Assembly (NCBI GenBank): GCA_017578085.1
Contig: PKQR01000067.1
Coordinates: forward strand, 1 to 11,467
Direction: 5' to 3'
Length of the DNA: 11,467 nt
Source: Bacillota bacterium
GTDB taxonomy: Bacteria; Bacillota; Limnochordia; Limnochordales; ZCTH02-B6
This document shows positions 1 through 6,816 of the stretch, in pieces (positions within the stretch are counted from its first letter, which is position 1; every line of letters starts with the position of its first letter). The notes below the pieces were generated by a model. It had not been told where the DNA came from. It worked only from the letters and a program-made list of their open reading frames with translations, and made no database searches. The position numbers were made by a program, and so were the translations under genes.

Positions 1-731
1 AAGCCCACGCCGATAATCTTGATGTCCAGCTCGTCTTTGCCAACCGTCTGACCAAGCTCGGCGTTGACATTGACACCCGCGAAGCTCAGATCGGCATCAA
101 CGCTGTAGCCAATCGCGCGCTCGCTCTTCTCCTCGTTGAATTCGCTGCGCACGTTGACGCCCAGCGTACCAACGGGAGTAGCGAAGGCAGCCCGCGCACC
201 AAGCTTCGGATTCTCAGCCAGCGTCACGAACCCGCGCAGGGTCGCATTATCAGCCGCGGACATCGTCAACGAAACAGCATTCTCCGTCGTCGCGTGCAGG
301 CCCCCAAACTCATTGTGGACATACCAAGCCAGGCTCTGCCGGCCAATCCGCAGCGTGGAGCCGGAACCCAACAGGTTCTTCACATCGATATAGGCGAGCG
401 GCACGACTGCGTTATTTTGGAGCGTGACCGTGCCCTCAACCTCGTTATCCTGCGAGTCATCGTCGATGTTCATCTTACTGGTACCAGTCAACTTGGAGGC
501 CTGGCTGCCCCAGCCACCCTGGACCCGCACGTAATAGCTCACGTTCTCCGACACGTCGCCGGAAATGTTGACGCGACCATAACCGCCAAAGTCGGTCTCG
601 GTCTCATCACCGAACGTGACCTTGCTGGTCACATAGAGCAAACCACTGATGTTCGGCTGAGCGAAGGCCGCCGTGGCCATGACCGCCATCAACGCAACAG
701 CGGTCAAGACGATAGAGAGCTTCCGCATCAT
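1..731 (-). CDS. Porin-like outer-membrane beta-barrel protein, 3' end cut off by window edge
   Basis: The frame is open from the start at 731 to the window edge (243 codons seen). The start is an ATG-ATG pair (731 or 728), preceded by GAGGGG seven bases upstream. Residues 1-24 form a signal peptide: a short basic stretch (MMRK), a hydrophobic core and an AFA cleavage site before Gln25. The rest has the alternating polar/hydrophobic strands of a barrel, for example GGYGRVNISG and SYYVRVQGG near residues 48-72. A stretch around residues 104-125 reads AYIDVKNLL...LRIGRQSLAW, like the strand-turn-strand of porin and alginate-export-type barrels. It has no S-layer-homology domain in the visible part. 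Its DNA is clearly less GC-rich than its neighbours (53-55% in two 60-base samples) with many GTT, GAT and GGT codons. Barrel fold is likely; substrate is unknown. Confidence 0.8.
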   Translation of the reverse strand, partial: MMRKLSIVLTAVALMAVMATAAFAQPNISGLLYVTSKVTFGDETETDFGGYGRVNISGDVSENVSYYVRVQGGWGSQASKLTGTSKMNIDDDSQDNEVEGTVTLQNNAVVPLAYIDVKNLLGSGSTLRIGRQSLAWYVHNEFGGLHATTENAVSLTMSAADNATLRGFVTLAENPKLGARAAFATPVGTLGVNVRSEFNEEKSERAIGYSVDADLSFAGVNVNAELGQTVGKDELDIKIIGVG

Positions 732-902
732 TCTTGCACCCCTCAGTTTGTTTTGTGGTATTGTGGTTTCCTTTTTTCGTTCCACACGCCGTCACCGGGG
801 GCGCCTGCGGAAAGTTTCCCTGTTTCCTTTCCCCGCGCCGTTCCGGGATTGCGTGTGGGCCGCTTTCCTGCGCCGGTTGCATCAGTCAAACTGAGCCCGT
901 CG

Positions 903-912
903 CACCTCCTTT
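903..912 (-). promoter_or_regulatory. Perfect anti-16S sequence far upstream of porin-like gene
   Basis: The minus strand reads AAAGGAGGTG, complementary over ten bases to the usual 16S rRNA tail. It lies 171 bases before the ATG at 731. No ATG lies at normal spacing; the GTG inside it opens an 8-codon frame (905-882) but cannot easily be served by the same bases. It may be a ribosome standby site or a remnant of a leader peptide. A small dyad, TCAGT-N3-ACTGA, follows at 894-882. Confidence 0.45.
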
Positions 913-976
913 CCCACTGTGCAACGGCCGGAAAGCGAGACTGGAAGCATTTTACGCTACCAGTCGGGGGCTTATA

Positions 977-1012
977 TTCGCCGACATGGTCCGGATTCCT
1001 TTTGTCGGCGAA
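977..1012. repeat. Inverted repeat TTCGCCGACA-N16-TGTCGGCGAA
   Basis: Two perfect 10-base arms (977-986 and 1003-1012) surround a 16-base centre. It lies 115 bases beyond the stop of the permease gene. On the minus strand the bases after the hairpin are ATATAAGC, a poor U-tract; on the plus strand a seven-T run follows (1016-1022), but no plus-strand gene ends here. It could be a weak terminator for the efflux operon or an operator for the porin-like gene, since a TATAAG -10-like box abuts it. Confidence 0.45.
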
Positions 1013-1126
1013 AAATTTTTTTGTTGGAAATACGGCAAATCACGCGCCGCCGCTCCGGCAAGTTTCGCCGCGCACCAGAAGTTTCCTTCCGTTCCGGCTG
1101 TGCCTTCTGACCGGCCAGCCATGGAC

Positions 1127-2341
1127 CTACTCGAAACTGAGCGCCTGCACAGGATCGAGCCGCGACGCCTTCATGGCGGGGTAGATCCCAAAGAACAAGC
1201 CCACGGCGGTCGAGAAGCCGAGGGCGACGGCCACGGACCCAGCCGTGACCACGCCCGGCCATCCGCCAATGTAGCCGATGACCCGGGCGCCGACCCAGCC
1301 CAGCGCAAGGCCGAGAACACCGCCCAGGGCGGACAAGGTCACCGCCTCCACCAGGAACTGGAACAGGATCGTGCGCCGCTTGGCCCCCAGCGCCTTGCGG
1401 ATGCCGATCTCCCGCGTGCGCTCCGTCACCGACACCAGCATGATATTCATGATCCCGATGCCGCCAACCACCAAGGAGATTCCTGCAATGCCGCCGAGCA
1501 TCAGCGACAACGTCTGGGTGACGGCGGACATGGTTTCGAGGATCTGGTCCTGGCTGATCACGCGGAAGTAATCGGTGCTTCCCAGACGTCGCCGGAGAAA
1601 GAACTCCACCTGGGCGACGGCCTCCGCGGCCCGCTCCGAACCCCTGGCCTGTGCCGCGAAATAGGATACGCTGCGGGTTTTCATGATGCGATCCATCATG
1701 GTGGAAACGGGCAGGTACGCCTGGCTGTCCAAATCACCGCCCATCGCCTGGCCGCGGGGCTCCATCACGCCGACGACCCGCAGCACCTGGCGGCGATTGC
1801 CGACCACGGCAATGATCTCCTGGCCGACCGGGTCCGCGTCCTCAAAGAGGTCTTTGGCCAATTCGGCCCCAAGGACGATGACGGGTTGCTGGGCGCTGAC
1901 GTCCCATTCGGAGATGAAGCGCCCATCCGCCACCCTATAATTCATTACCTCCGTGTAAGGCGACGTCACCCCCACGAGGGTCGCCTGCACGTTGACGCCA
2001 CCCGCCACAAGCCGCCCGCGCGTGGTGACGACGGGAACCACGTTGATGACGTCGGGCAGCAGCCGCTCCATGTCCTCGGCCATGGCGACGGTAAACATGC
2101 TCCGCACGTCCTGCTGGACGCGGCCCGCCGTGCCCCGCGGCACCCGGGGCATGACGGTGATCAGGTTGGAACCCAGCTGCCCGATGTTCGCCAGCACCTG
2201 CTGCTGGCCGCCGGTGCCGATGGAAACGACGCTCACCACGGCGGCAACGCCGATGATGATGCCCAGCATGGAGAGGATGGAGCGCAAGGGATTGGCCCGC
2301 AGGCTGTGAATGGCCGTGCGGATCGTGTCCAGGACGCTCAT
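1127..2341 (-). CDS. MacB/FtsX-type ABC transporter permease
   Basis: This 404-residue protein is the inner-membrane subunit of a MacB-type mechanotransmission exporter. The order is typical: a first membrane helix (about 21-42) after a short amphipathic start, a periplasmic MacB_PCD domain (about 45-275), and an FtsX domain with three helices (about 279-304, 326-354, 368-388). The family motif SVTERTREIGIRKALGAKR is at 304-322, and the ending DPVQALSFE is typical. Its length matches stand-alone permeases (YknZ, LolC/E type) rather than the fused MacB of Proteobacteria, whose ATPase is here a separate gene. The ATG at 2341 overlaps the ATPase stop by four bases (ATGA), so the two are probably translationally coupled. 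In MacB systems this subunit moves the periplasmic cargo rather than carrying it through the membrane. LolCDE-like lipoprotein transport is a less likely alternative. Confidence 0.93.
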   Translation of the reverse strand: MSVLDTIRTAIHSLRANPLRSILSMLGIIIGVAAVVSVVSIGTGGQQQVLANIGQLGSNLITVMPRVPRGTAGRVQQDVRSMFTVAMAEDMERLLPDVINVVPVVTTRGRLVAGGVNVQATLVGVTSPYTEVMNYRVADGRFISEWDVSAQQPVIVLGAELAKDLFEDADPVGQEIIAVVGNRRQVLRVVGVMEPRGQAMGGDLDSQAYLPVSTMMDRIMKTRSVSYFAAQARGSERAAEAVAQVEFFLRRRLGSTDYFRVISQDQILETMSAVTQTLSLMLGGIAGISLVVGGIGIMNIMLVSVTERTREIGIRKALGAKRRTILFQFLVEAVTLSALGGVLGLALGWVGARVIGYIGGWPGVVTAGSVAVALGFSTAVGLFFGIYPAMKASRLDPVQALSFE

Positions 2342-3093
2342 GACGCGGCGCCACTCCCTCCCTGACCGCTCGGCCCATCGCCAGCCGTATACGGCTTTTT
2401 CCGGCCGGCCGACAGCCGTTCATCCTCGACAATAAGACCGTCGCGGATATGGATGATGCGTTCGGCGTGGCTGGCGATCTCACGGTCGTGGGTGACGATG
2501 ACCACCGTATTGCCCTGCGCGTGCAATTCCTTGAGCAGCGCCATGATCTCCGCTCCGGTACGCGAATCCAGGGCGCCCGTCGGCTCGTCGGCCAAGATGA
2601 CCGCCGGGTTGTTGGCCAAGGCCCGGGCGATGGCCACCCGCTGCTTTTGGCCCCCGGAGAGCTCGTTGGGCCGGTGGTGCAGCCGGTGGCCGAGCCCAAC
2701 CCGCTCCAAGAGCTCGATGGCCCGCCGCCGCCGCTCCGCCCGGCCTACGCCGGCGTACATGAGCGGCAGCTCCACGTTTTCCACCGCGGTCAAGCGCGGC
2801 AGCAAGTTGAACTGCTGAAAGACAAACCCGATCTTGCGGTTGCGGATTTCCGCCAGCCGGTCGTCGGGGGCCGTGGTGATGTCCTCGCCGTCGAGAAACA
2901 CAGCGCCGCCGGTCGGCTTATCCAGGGCGCCCATGATCTGCATCAGCGTGGACTTGCCCGACCCGGAAGGCCCCATGATGGCCACCATTTCTCCCTGCTC
3001 GATCTCAAAACTGACGCCGCGCAGCGCATGCACTTGCACGGTGCCCATGTCATAGACCTTCCTCACCTCGCGCGCGGCGAACATGACTGCCAC
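2338..3093 (-). CDS. ABC transporter ATP-binding protein (MacB/LolD/YknY type)
   Basis: This 251-residue cytosolic ATPase powers the permease encoded next to it. All catalytic motifs are intact: Walker A GPSGSGKST (41-49), Q-loop around QQ 93-94, signature LSGGQ (145-149), Walker B VILADEPTGALD (165-176) with the catalytic Glu at 170, and the switch His at 202. ADEPTGALD and the VFQQFNLLPRLTAVENVELPL stretch are typical of the MacB/LolD/YknY group. The chosen start is the GTG at 3093, with AAGGAGG seven bases before it; the in-frame ATG at 3084 lacks such a site. About 20 residues at the C-terminus (from 230) are a basic, then Gly/Ser-rich tail beyond the usual fold. The adaptor gene stops 12 bases upstream. 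Confidence 0.95.
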   Translation of the reverse strand: MAVMFAAREVRKVYDMGTVQVHALRGVSFEIEQGEMVAIMGPSGSGKSTLMQIMGALDKPTGGAVFLDGEDITTAPDDRLAEIRNRKIGFVFQQFNLLPRLTAVENVELPLMYAGVGRAERRRRAIELLERVGLGHRLHHRPNELSGGQKQRVAIARALANNPAVILADEPTGALDSRTGAEIMALLKELHAQGNTVVIVTHDREIASHAERIIHIRDGLIVEDERLSAGRKKPYTAGDGPSGQGGSGAAS

Positions 3094-3105
3094 GGCTCTG
3101 CCTCC

Positions 3106-4167
3106 TTACCGGCCCGGCGCCGGTCCCATCATGCCGCGAGGAAACCCGCCGAAGCCGGGGCCTCCGCCCGCGGTCGACGGGGTGCGCATACTACCGCCGC
3201 CGCGATAGTTGAGGGCTATCACCTCGTCGCCGACTTGGAGCCCCTCGACGATCTCGACCCACCTGTCGTCCGACAGCCCGGTGACCACCGGCACCGTTTC
3301 TGTCTGGCCGTTCACCACCCGGGTCACGGTTCGCACCGGCCCGTTCTCCCAAATGGCGTCGATGGGTACCACGATCACATCGCGGGCCTCAGCCACGGTA
3401 ATCTGCACGGTCGCCGTGTAGCCGGGCCGCAAGAACGGGTCCACTTCCAGGAACCGGACGGTGACCGGCACGGTGACGACACCGCCCTCCATGTTGGCGA
3501 CTAGACTGACCCGCTCCACCACGCCCGGCCGCACGCGGCTCGGATCCGCGTCTAGCCGGATGGCCGCCGGCTGGCCGACCTGGACCCGCGCGATGTCCAG
3601 TTCGTCCACAGCCACCTCCACCAGGAAGGACGAATCGTCCATGAGCTGCACCGCCGCTTCGTTGGTGGTGACGGTTTCCCCGGGCTCGACGTAGACCGCG
3701 GTGATGACGCCTGCGAAAGGCGCCCGCAAATACGTTTGCTCCAGTGCGTCCTGGGCGAGCTGCATATCGATCTCGCGCTCCCGCACCGTGTTGGGAGCGC
3801 CGTCGATGCGGGCAATCTCGTAAGCGTTGCGGGCCTGGAAATAGGCCAGTTCCTGCTGGCGGTTGTCGAGCACGGCCAAAACCTGCCCGGCTTCCACGCG
3901 ATCGCCGGCCTCCACCAGCACCTCTTTGACGCGCCCTTGCGTGCCGAACCGCAGATCCACCAGGCGCGCCGGCTGCACGTTGCCCGTGGCGGAAATCGTC
4001 TGGACGACGCTGCCCCGCCGCACGGTAAAGGTAGGGAGCGAAGCCACCCCGGCAGCTTCCTCGGCGCCGCCCACCAGCCGGCCGCGCACCTGCGGGACCA
4101 AGGCGACGACGACCGCCACTGCGGCCAACATTGCGGGCACTGCGATCCACCATTTGCGCCGCCGCAT
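3106..4167 (-). CDS. Periplasmic adaptor (membrane fusion protein, MacA/HlyD/YknX type)
   Basis: This 353-residue protein would bridge the permease and the TolC channel. It has an N-terminal membrane anchor (about 6-24), then two halves of a lipoyl/biotinyl-like domain (about 72-102 and 146-177, the latter with LRAPFAGVITAVYVEPGE). Next come a beta-barrel domain (about 180-260) and a membrane-proximal domain (to about 320). The helical hairpin between the lipoyl halves is only about 43 residues (103-145), short for an adaptor that docks on TolC. The C-terminus (323-353) is Gly/Pro-rich and probably disordered. The ATG at 4167 was chosen because GGAGGTG lies about seven bases before it and the membrane anchor starts there; the frame stays open further upstream only as a shadow of the TolC gene. 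The TolC stop ends one base before, so its 3' end contains this ribosome site. Confidence 0.9.
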   Translation of the reverse strand: MRRRKWWIAVPAMLAAVAVVVALVPQVRGRLVGGAEEAAGVASLPTFTVRRGSVVQTISATGNVQPARLVDLRFGTQGRVKEVLVEAGDRVEAGQVLAVLDNRQQELAYFQARNAYEIARIDGAPNTVREREIDMQLAQDALEQTYLRAPFAGVITAVYVEPGETVTTNEAAVQLMDDSSFLVEVAVDELDIARVQVGQPAAIRLDADPSRVRPGVVERVSLVANMEGGVVTVPVTVRFLEVDPFLRPGYTATVQITVAEARDVIVVPIDAIWENGPVRTVTRVVNGQTETVPVVTGLSDDRWVEIVEGLQVGDEVIALNYRGGGSMRTPSTAGGGPGFGGFPRGMMGPAPGR

Positions 4168-4168
4168 C

Positions 4169-5638
4169 CTACTCACCTCCCGCCTTGAGCGCGTCCCAGT
4201 CGACGCCGCCGAGCCGGATCTGCAGGTTGATCCACTGGGACTGGTACGCCCAAACGGCTTCGCGCCAGGCGATGTCCGCCCGCTGCAGCGTTCGCCAGGC
4301 GCTGGCGACCGCCTCGGGCGTGGCCGCCGGCACCGGGAGCTCCATCCGGCGCTGGGCCACCGTCCATTCCAGCTCCGCCCGTTGCCGTTCCAAGGCGGCC
4401 ATCTCCACCTGCCGCCTCGCGTCCTCCAACTGGAACATGAGTTCCTCCATCTCCTCTTGGACCTGGGCCACAGCCGTGGCCAAAGCTTCCTGGGCCGCGG
4501 CGAACGCTGCCTCCCTGCCCTCAAGGGCCAGCCGCCGCTGGCCGCCGTCGGCCAGCGGGTAGCTGAACTGCAGCGTCACGCTCCACCCGGGCTGCGCGTC
4601 CTGCTGGCCCTGCGTCGCATACCCGGCGTTGATGCTGGCCTCCCAGCCGCTGCGCTCCCGCTGGGACGCAAGCTCCAATCGAGCGTTGTCCACCGCCTGC
4701 CGGCTTTCAAAGACGGCCACACTGTACTCGATGGCGCGTGCGACCATGTCCCCGTCCCAGGCCACCGCCGGCATGCCTGTCCACGTCCAAACGCTCTCGA
4801 ACTCGTACTCAACCCCATCGACGCTGGACAGCCCCAAAAGCTTCAGCAGCTGCCCGCGCCGGGCTTCGAAGCTCCGCCGGGCCACGGCCAGTTCCTGCTC
4901 GGCCCGCAGAAGCTCCAGATCGGCTTCGAGCTCCTCCGCCCGGTTGGCGGCGCCGGCCGCCAACCGTTCGTCCACAACCCGGCGCGCTGTCTGGGCCGCC
5001 GCAAGCGCTTCTTCGGCCAACCGCAGCCGGGCCGCAGCAGCCTCCAGGGCCTGCAAGGCCGCAAGCACTTCCGCCCTTGCCTCCTGCTGGGCCAGGACGA
5101 GACGGCGGCGGGCCGCTTCTACGGCCCCTTCGGCCTGCCGCACGGCCAGGGCGTCGGGGTCCAACGCGGCCGTGCGCCGAAGCGGCACGCTCAACGTCAC
5201 CGTGCCCGAAACTTCCTGTGACCCGGAGGCACCGGTGCCTGGCCGTGCGGAGACGTTGGCGTTGACGGACGCCCCGGCGGGCAGCTTCCAGCCGCCGTTC
5301 ACGCCGACGCTGGGCGACACGGAAACGGCTTGCTCCTCGCCGGTCTCAAGCCGCAGCCCGGGACCGATGACCCGTAGCGTAAGGGTGGGAGAAAAAGACG
5401 CTTGGCGCTGGGCCAGTTCCCGCTCCCTGGCTTCCAGCTCCCGCTGCGCGGCCCGCACCTTGGGATGGTGCGTTTCGGCCAGGCGCCAAGCGTCCTCCAC
5501 AGTCAGATAGACGGTTCTGGGGGCAACGTCACCGAGGGACGCGGCTTCGTTGGCCCGGGCACTCGGAACGCCCCACCCAAGAGCTGCGAATAGTGCGGCC
5601 AACCCGATGGCCGCGGGGAGGCGAAACCGCAAGTTCAC
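4169..5638 (-). CDS. TolC-family outer-membrane efflux channel (complete)
   Basis: This 489-residue protein is the outer-membrane duct of the pump. A signal peptide (1-29, cleavage near SARA|NE) is followed by the duplicated TolC plan. In each half, long Ala/Glu/Arg-rich helices flank a segment of beta strands: about 82-155 in the first half (VSVSPSVGVNGGW, SGTVTLSVPL) and about 331-362 in the second (WEASINAGY, GWSVTLQFSYPLADGG). These strands form the barrel in the trimer. SYPLADGGQRR closely matches the family's P-L-x-D-G-G turn after a barrel strand. Length and layout are normal. The start is a GTG at 5638 whose last bases overlap the stop of the preceding gene (GTGA), with GGAGG about ten bases upstream. 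The adaptor follows after one base, consistent with a tripartite complex. Confidence 0.92.
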   Translation of the reverse strand: MNLRFRLPAAIGLAALFAALGWGVPSARANEAASLGDVAPRTVYLTVEDAWRLAETHHPKVRAAQRELEARERELAQRQASFSPTLTLRVIGPGLRLETGEEQAVSVSPSVGVNGGWKLPAGASVNANVSARPGTGASGSQEVSGTVTLSVPLRRTAALDPDALAVRQAEGAVEAARRRLVLAQQEARAEVLAALQALEAAAARLRLAEEALAAAQTARRVVDERLAAGAANRAEELEADLELLRAEQELAVARRSFEARRGQLLKLLGLSSVDGVEYEFESVWTWTGMPAVAWDGDMVARAIEYSVAVFESRQAVDNARLELASQRERSGWEASINAGYATQGQQDAQPGWSVTLQFSYPLADGGQRRLALEGREAAFAAAQEALATAVAQVQEEMEELMFQLEDARRQVEMAALERQRAELEWTVAQRRMELPVPAATPEAVASAWRTLQRADIAWREAVWAYQSQWINLQIRLGGVDWDALKAGGE

Positions 5639-6762
5639 TCGGCCACTTCCTCCCCCAGGTCCAGCGGATGGCCGATCAGATTGAGCAGCTCCAGCCGCGC
5701 CAGCACGTACGTGTACAGGGCGTCGTAATGGGCTTGCTCTGCGGAGCGAAGCTCGATCTCCGCCCGCTCCATGTCCAGGTCCGTGGTGAGACCGGCCTGG
5801 TGGCGGCGGCGAGCCACATCGTATTCAGCTTTGGCCAGCTCATAATCGACCGCGGCCGTCTCCAAGCGCCGGGCCGCGTCCGTCACCTTGTGGAAAGCGG
5901 TGCGCACACTGTTGACAAACGTCCTCTCCGCCTGCTGGGCGTTGAGCTCGGCGATCCGGTAGTCGTTTTCCGCTTTCTCCAGCTGCAGCGGCGGCGGGTC
6001 CTCGATGCGCACCGCTTCCAAGTCCATGGCGGCGATGCGGAGCGTGGCCGCCCGCTCCCACACGGAAAACGCGTTTTCCGCCGCGTAGGCGAGGGTCTGC
6101 CCGATGTCCCAAGTCCAGGGCATGGCCTCCGGCTCGTCCACCAACCGCAGCTGCACGTCCTCGTCCAAGCCGAGCCGCTGCAAAAACGCCCGGCGACGGG
6201 TTTCATAGTCGCGCTCGGCCGCGTCGACCTCAAGCGCCAGTTCCTCCACCCGGTTGGCTTCCCGGAGCTCATCCAGCTGGTGCCGCTGGCCGATGCGGAC
6301 CAGCTCCCGCACGATGGCCAATTCCTGCCGGCCCACGTCCAATTGCCGGCGGGCGATGTCCAGCCGGCGCTCGGCTTGCTTGAGCTCCAAGTACTCGCGG
6401 ATCACGTTGGTGACGAGGCTGCGGCGGGCGGAGACATACTGGTGCTCTGCCCGGCGTTCCTCAAGCTCCTGCTTGAGCTGATCATACGGGCTCAAGGGGC
6501 CGCTGGCCTGGGCAATGCGGCTGGCAATGCGGGCGTTGTCCCACTGGACCCGCGCCACGGCGTGCTCCAGATCGTAAGACAGCGCCAGCTCCACGGCTTC
6601 CGCCAGGCCGAGCGCCATGGTCTGTTCCCTGGACTCCTGGGCCAGGACCGACCCTGCTCCGGCCATGAGCCCGGCCAGCACCAAAGCGGCGACCATGACG
6701 ACGCCGCAGGGGCGCCATGACCGGTTGGGCAAAGCTGAACGACTCTGAAGGGCACTGGACAT
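5635..6762 (-). CDS. TolC-like protein lacking the beta-barrel segments
   Basis: This 375-residue exported protein has the TolC two-repeat helical pattern but is over 100 residues shorter than the next gene's product. The N-terminus holds a signal peptide with core at about 20-40 and cleavage near VLA|QE (41). The C-terminal half is recognisably TolC: GLTTDLDMERAEIELRSAEQ (324-343), then a helix ending LNLIGHPL. Where a TolC would carry barrel strands, only short linkers occur: about 86-98 (ASGPLSPYDQL) and about 251-262 (VRIEDPPPLQL). It therefore looks all-helical and should not insert in the outer membrane by itself. It could form a periplasmic tube or mix with the full TolC; both are inference. 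The ATG at 6762 has GAGGAG about nine bases upstream. It lies 54 bases after the RseB-like gene and overlaps the full TolC gene by four bases. Confidence 0.82.
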   Translation of the reverse strand: MSSALQSRSALPNRSWRPCGVVMVAALVLAGLMAGAGSVLAQESREQTMALGLAEAVELALSYDLEHAVARVQWDNARIASRIAQASGPLSPYDQLKQELEERRAEHQYVSARRSLVTNVIREYLELKQAERRLDIARRQLDVGRQELAIVRELVRIGQRHQLDELREANRVEELALEVDAAERDYETRRRAFLQRLGLDEDVQLRLVDEPEAMPWTWDIGQTLAYAAENAFSVWERAATLRIAAMDLEAVRIEDPPPLQLEKAENDYRIAELNAQQAERTFVNSVRTAFHKVTDAARRLETAAVDYELAKAEYDVARRRHQAGLTTDLDMERAEIELRSAEQAHYDALYTYVLARLELLNLIGHPLDLGEEVAE

Positions 6763-6805
6763 GGACGAGCTCCTCTCTGTGAATTGGGTATGGGAAACGA
6801 CAGCG

Positions 6806-6815
6806 CGGGATCCCG
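6806..6815. repeat. Perfect palindrome CGGGATCCCG
   Basis: A 10-base palindrome in the only appreciable gap inside the operon (6763-6816), immediately beyond the TAA of the RseB-like gene. It has no loop or U-run, so it is not a terminator. It may be a protein site or RNA-processing signal, or chance in GC-rich DNA. Confidence 0.25.
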
Positions 6816-6816
6816 A

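Larger units (their letters stand above)
766..1088 (-). repeat. Three dispersed copies of AAGGAAAC in the porin leader
   Basis: On the transcribed (minus) strand AAGGAAAC occurs at 773-766, 829-822 and 1088-1081. The two nearest the gene lie within about 100 bases of its start. GGA-containing repeats in a leader can be targets of an RNA-binding regulator, but a purine-rich leader could also give them by chance. Confidence 0.4.
732..1126. other. Non-coding leader between permease gene and porin-like gene
   Basis: About 395 bases without a credible gene. On the minus strand it would be the 5' leader of the porin-like gene that starts at 731. It holds a 10-base inverted repeat (977-1012), a perfect Shine-Dalgarno-type sequence 171 bases before the start (903-912), three copies of AAGGAAAC, and AT-rich stretches that could be -10 boxes (TATAAG at 976-971, TAAAAT at 954-949 on the minus strand). 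Neither -10 candidate has a good -35 partner. A loose AAAC-N17-CGTG pair (1065-1041, minus strand) resembles an ECF promoter but is weak. Confidence 0.6.

Noticed and set aside
607..882. A 91-codon minus-strand frame preceded by the perfect Shine-Dalgarno sequence
   Set aside because: The ATG is about 21 bases from the site, too far, and the frame runs out of phase into the real porin-like gene.
1011..1022. A plus-strand terminator formed by the 977-1012 repeat and its following T-run
   Set aside because: There is no plus-strand gene upstream to terminate, and the 16-base loop is large.
734..2365. A 543-codon plus-strand open frame
   Set aside because: It lies opposite the permease gene, whose motifs are clear. 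Its product is rich in His, Asp, Gly and Pro with no domain, a typical antisense shadow in GC-rich DNA.
4168..4524. An upstream extension of the adaptor reading frame
   Set aside because: The added residues are Arg/Trp/Pro-rich and lie within the TolC gene. The ATG at 4167 has a good ribosome site and directly begins a membrane anchor.
3863..5221. A 452-codon plus-strand open frame opposite the adaptor and TolC genes
   Set aside because: It crosses two real genes and encodes an Arg/Pro/Leu-rich product without signal peptide or domain.
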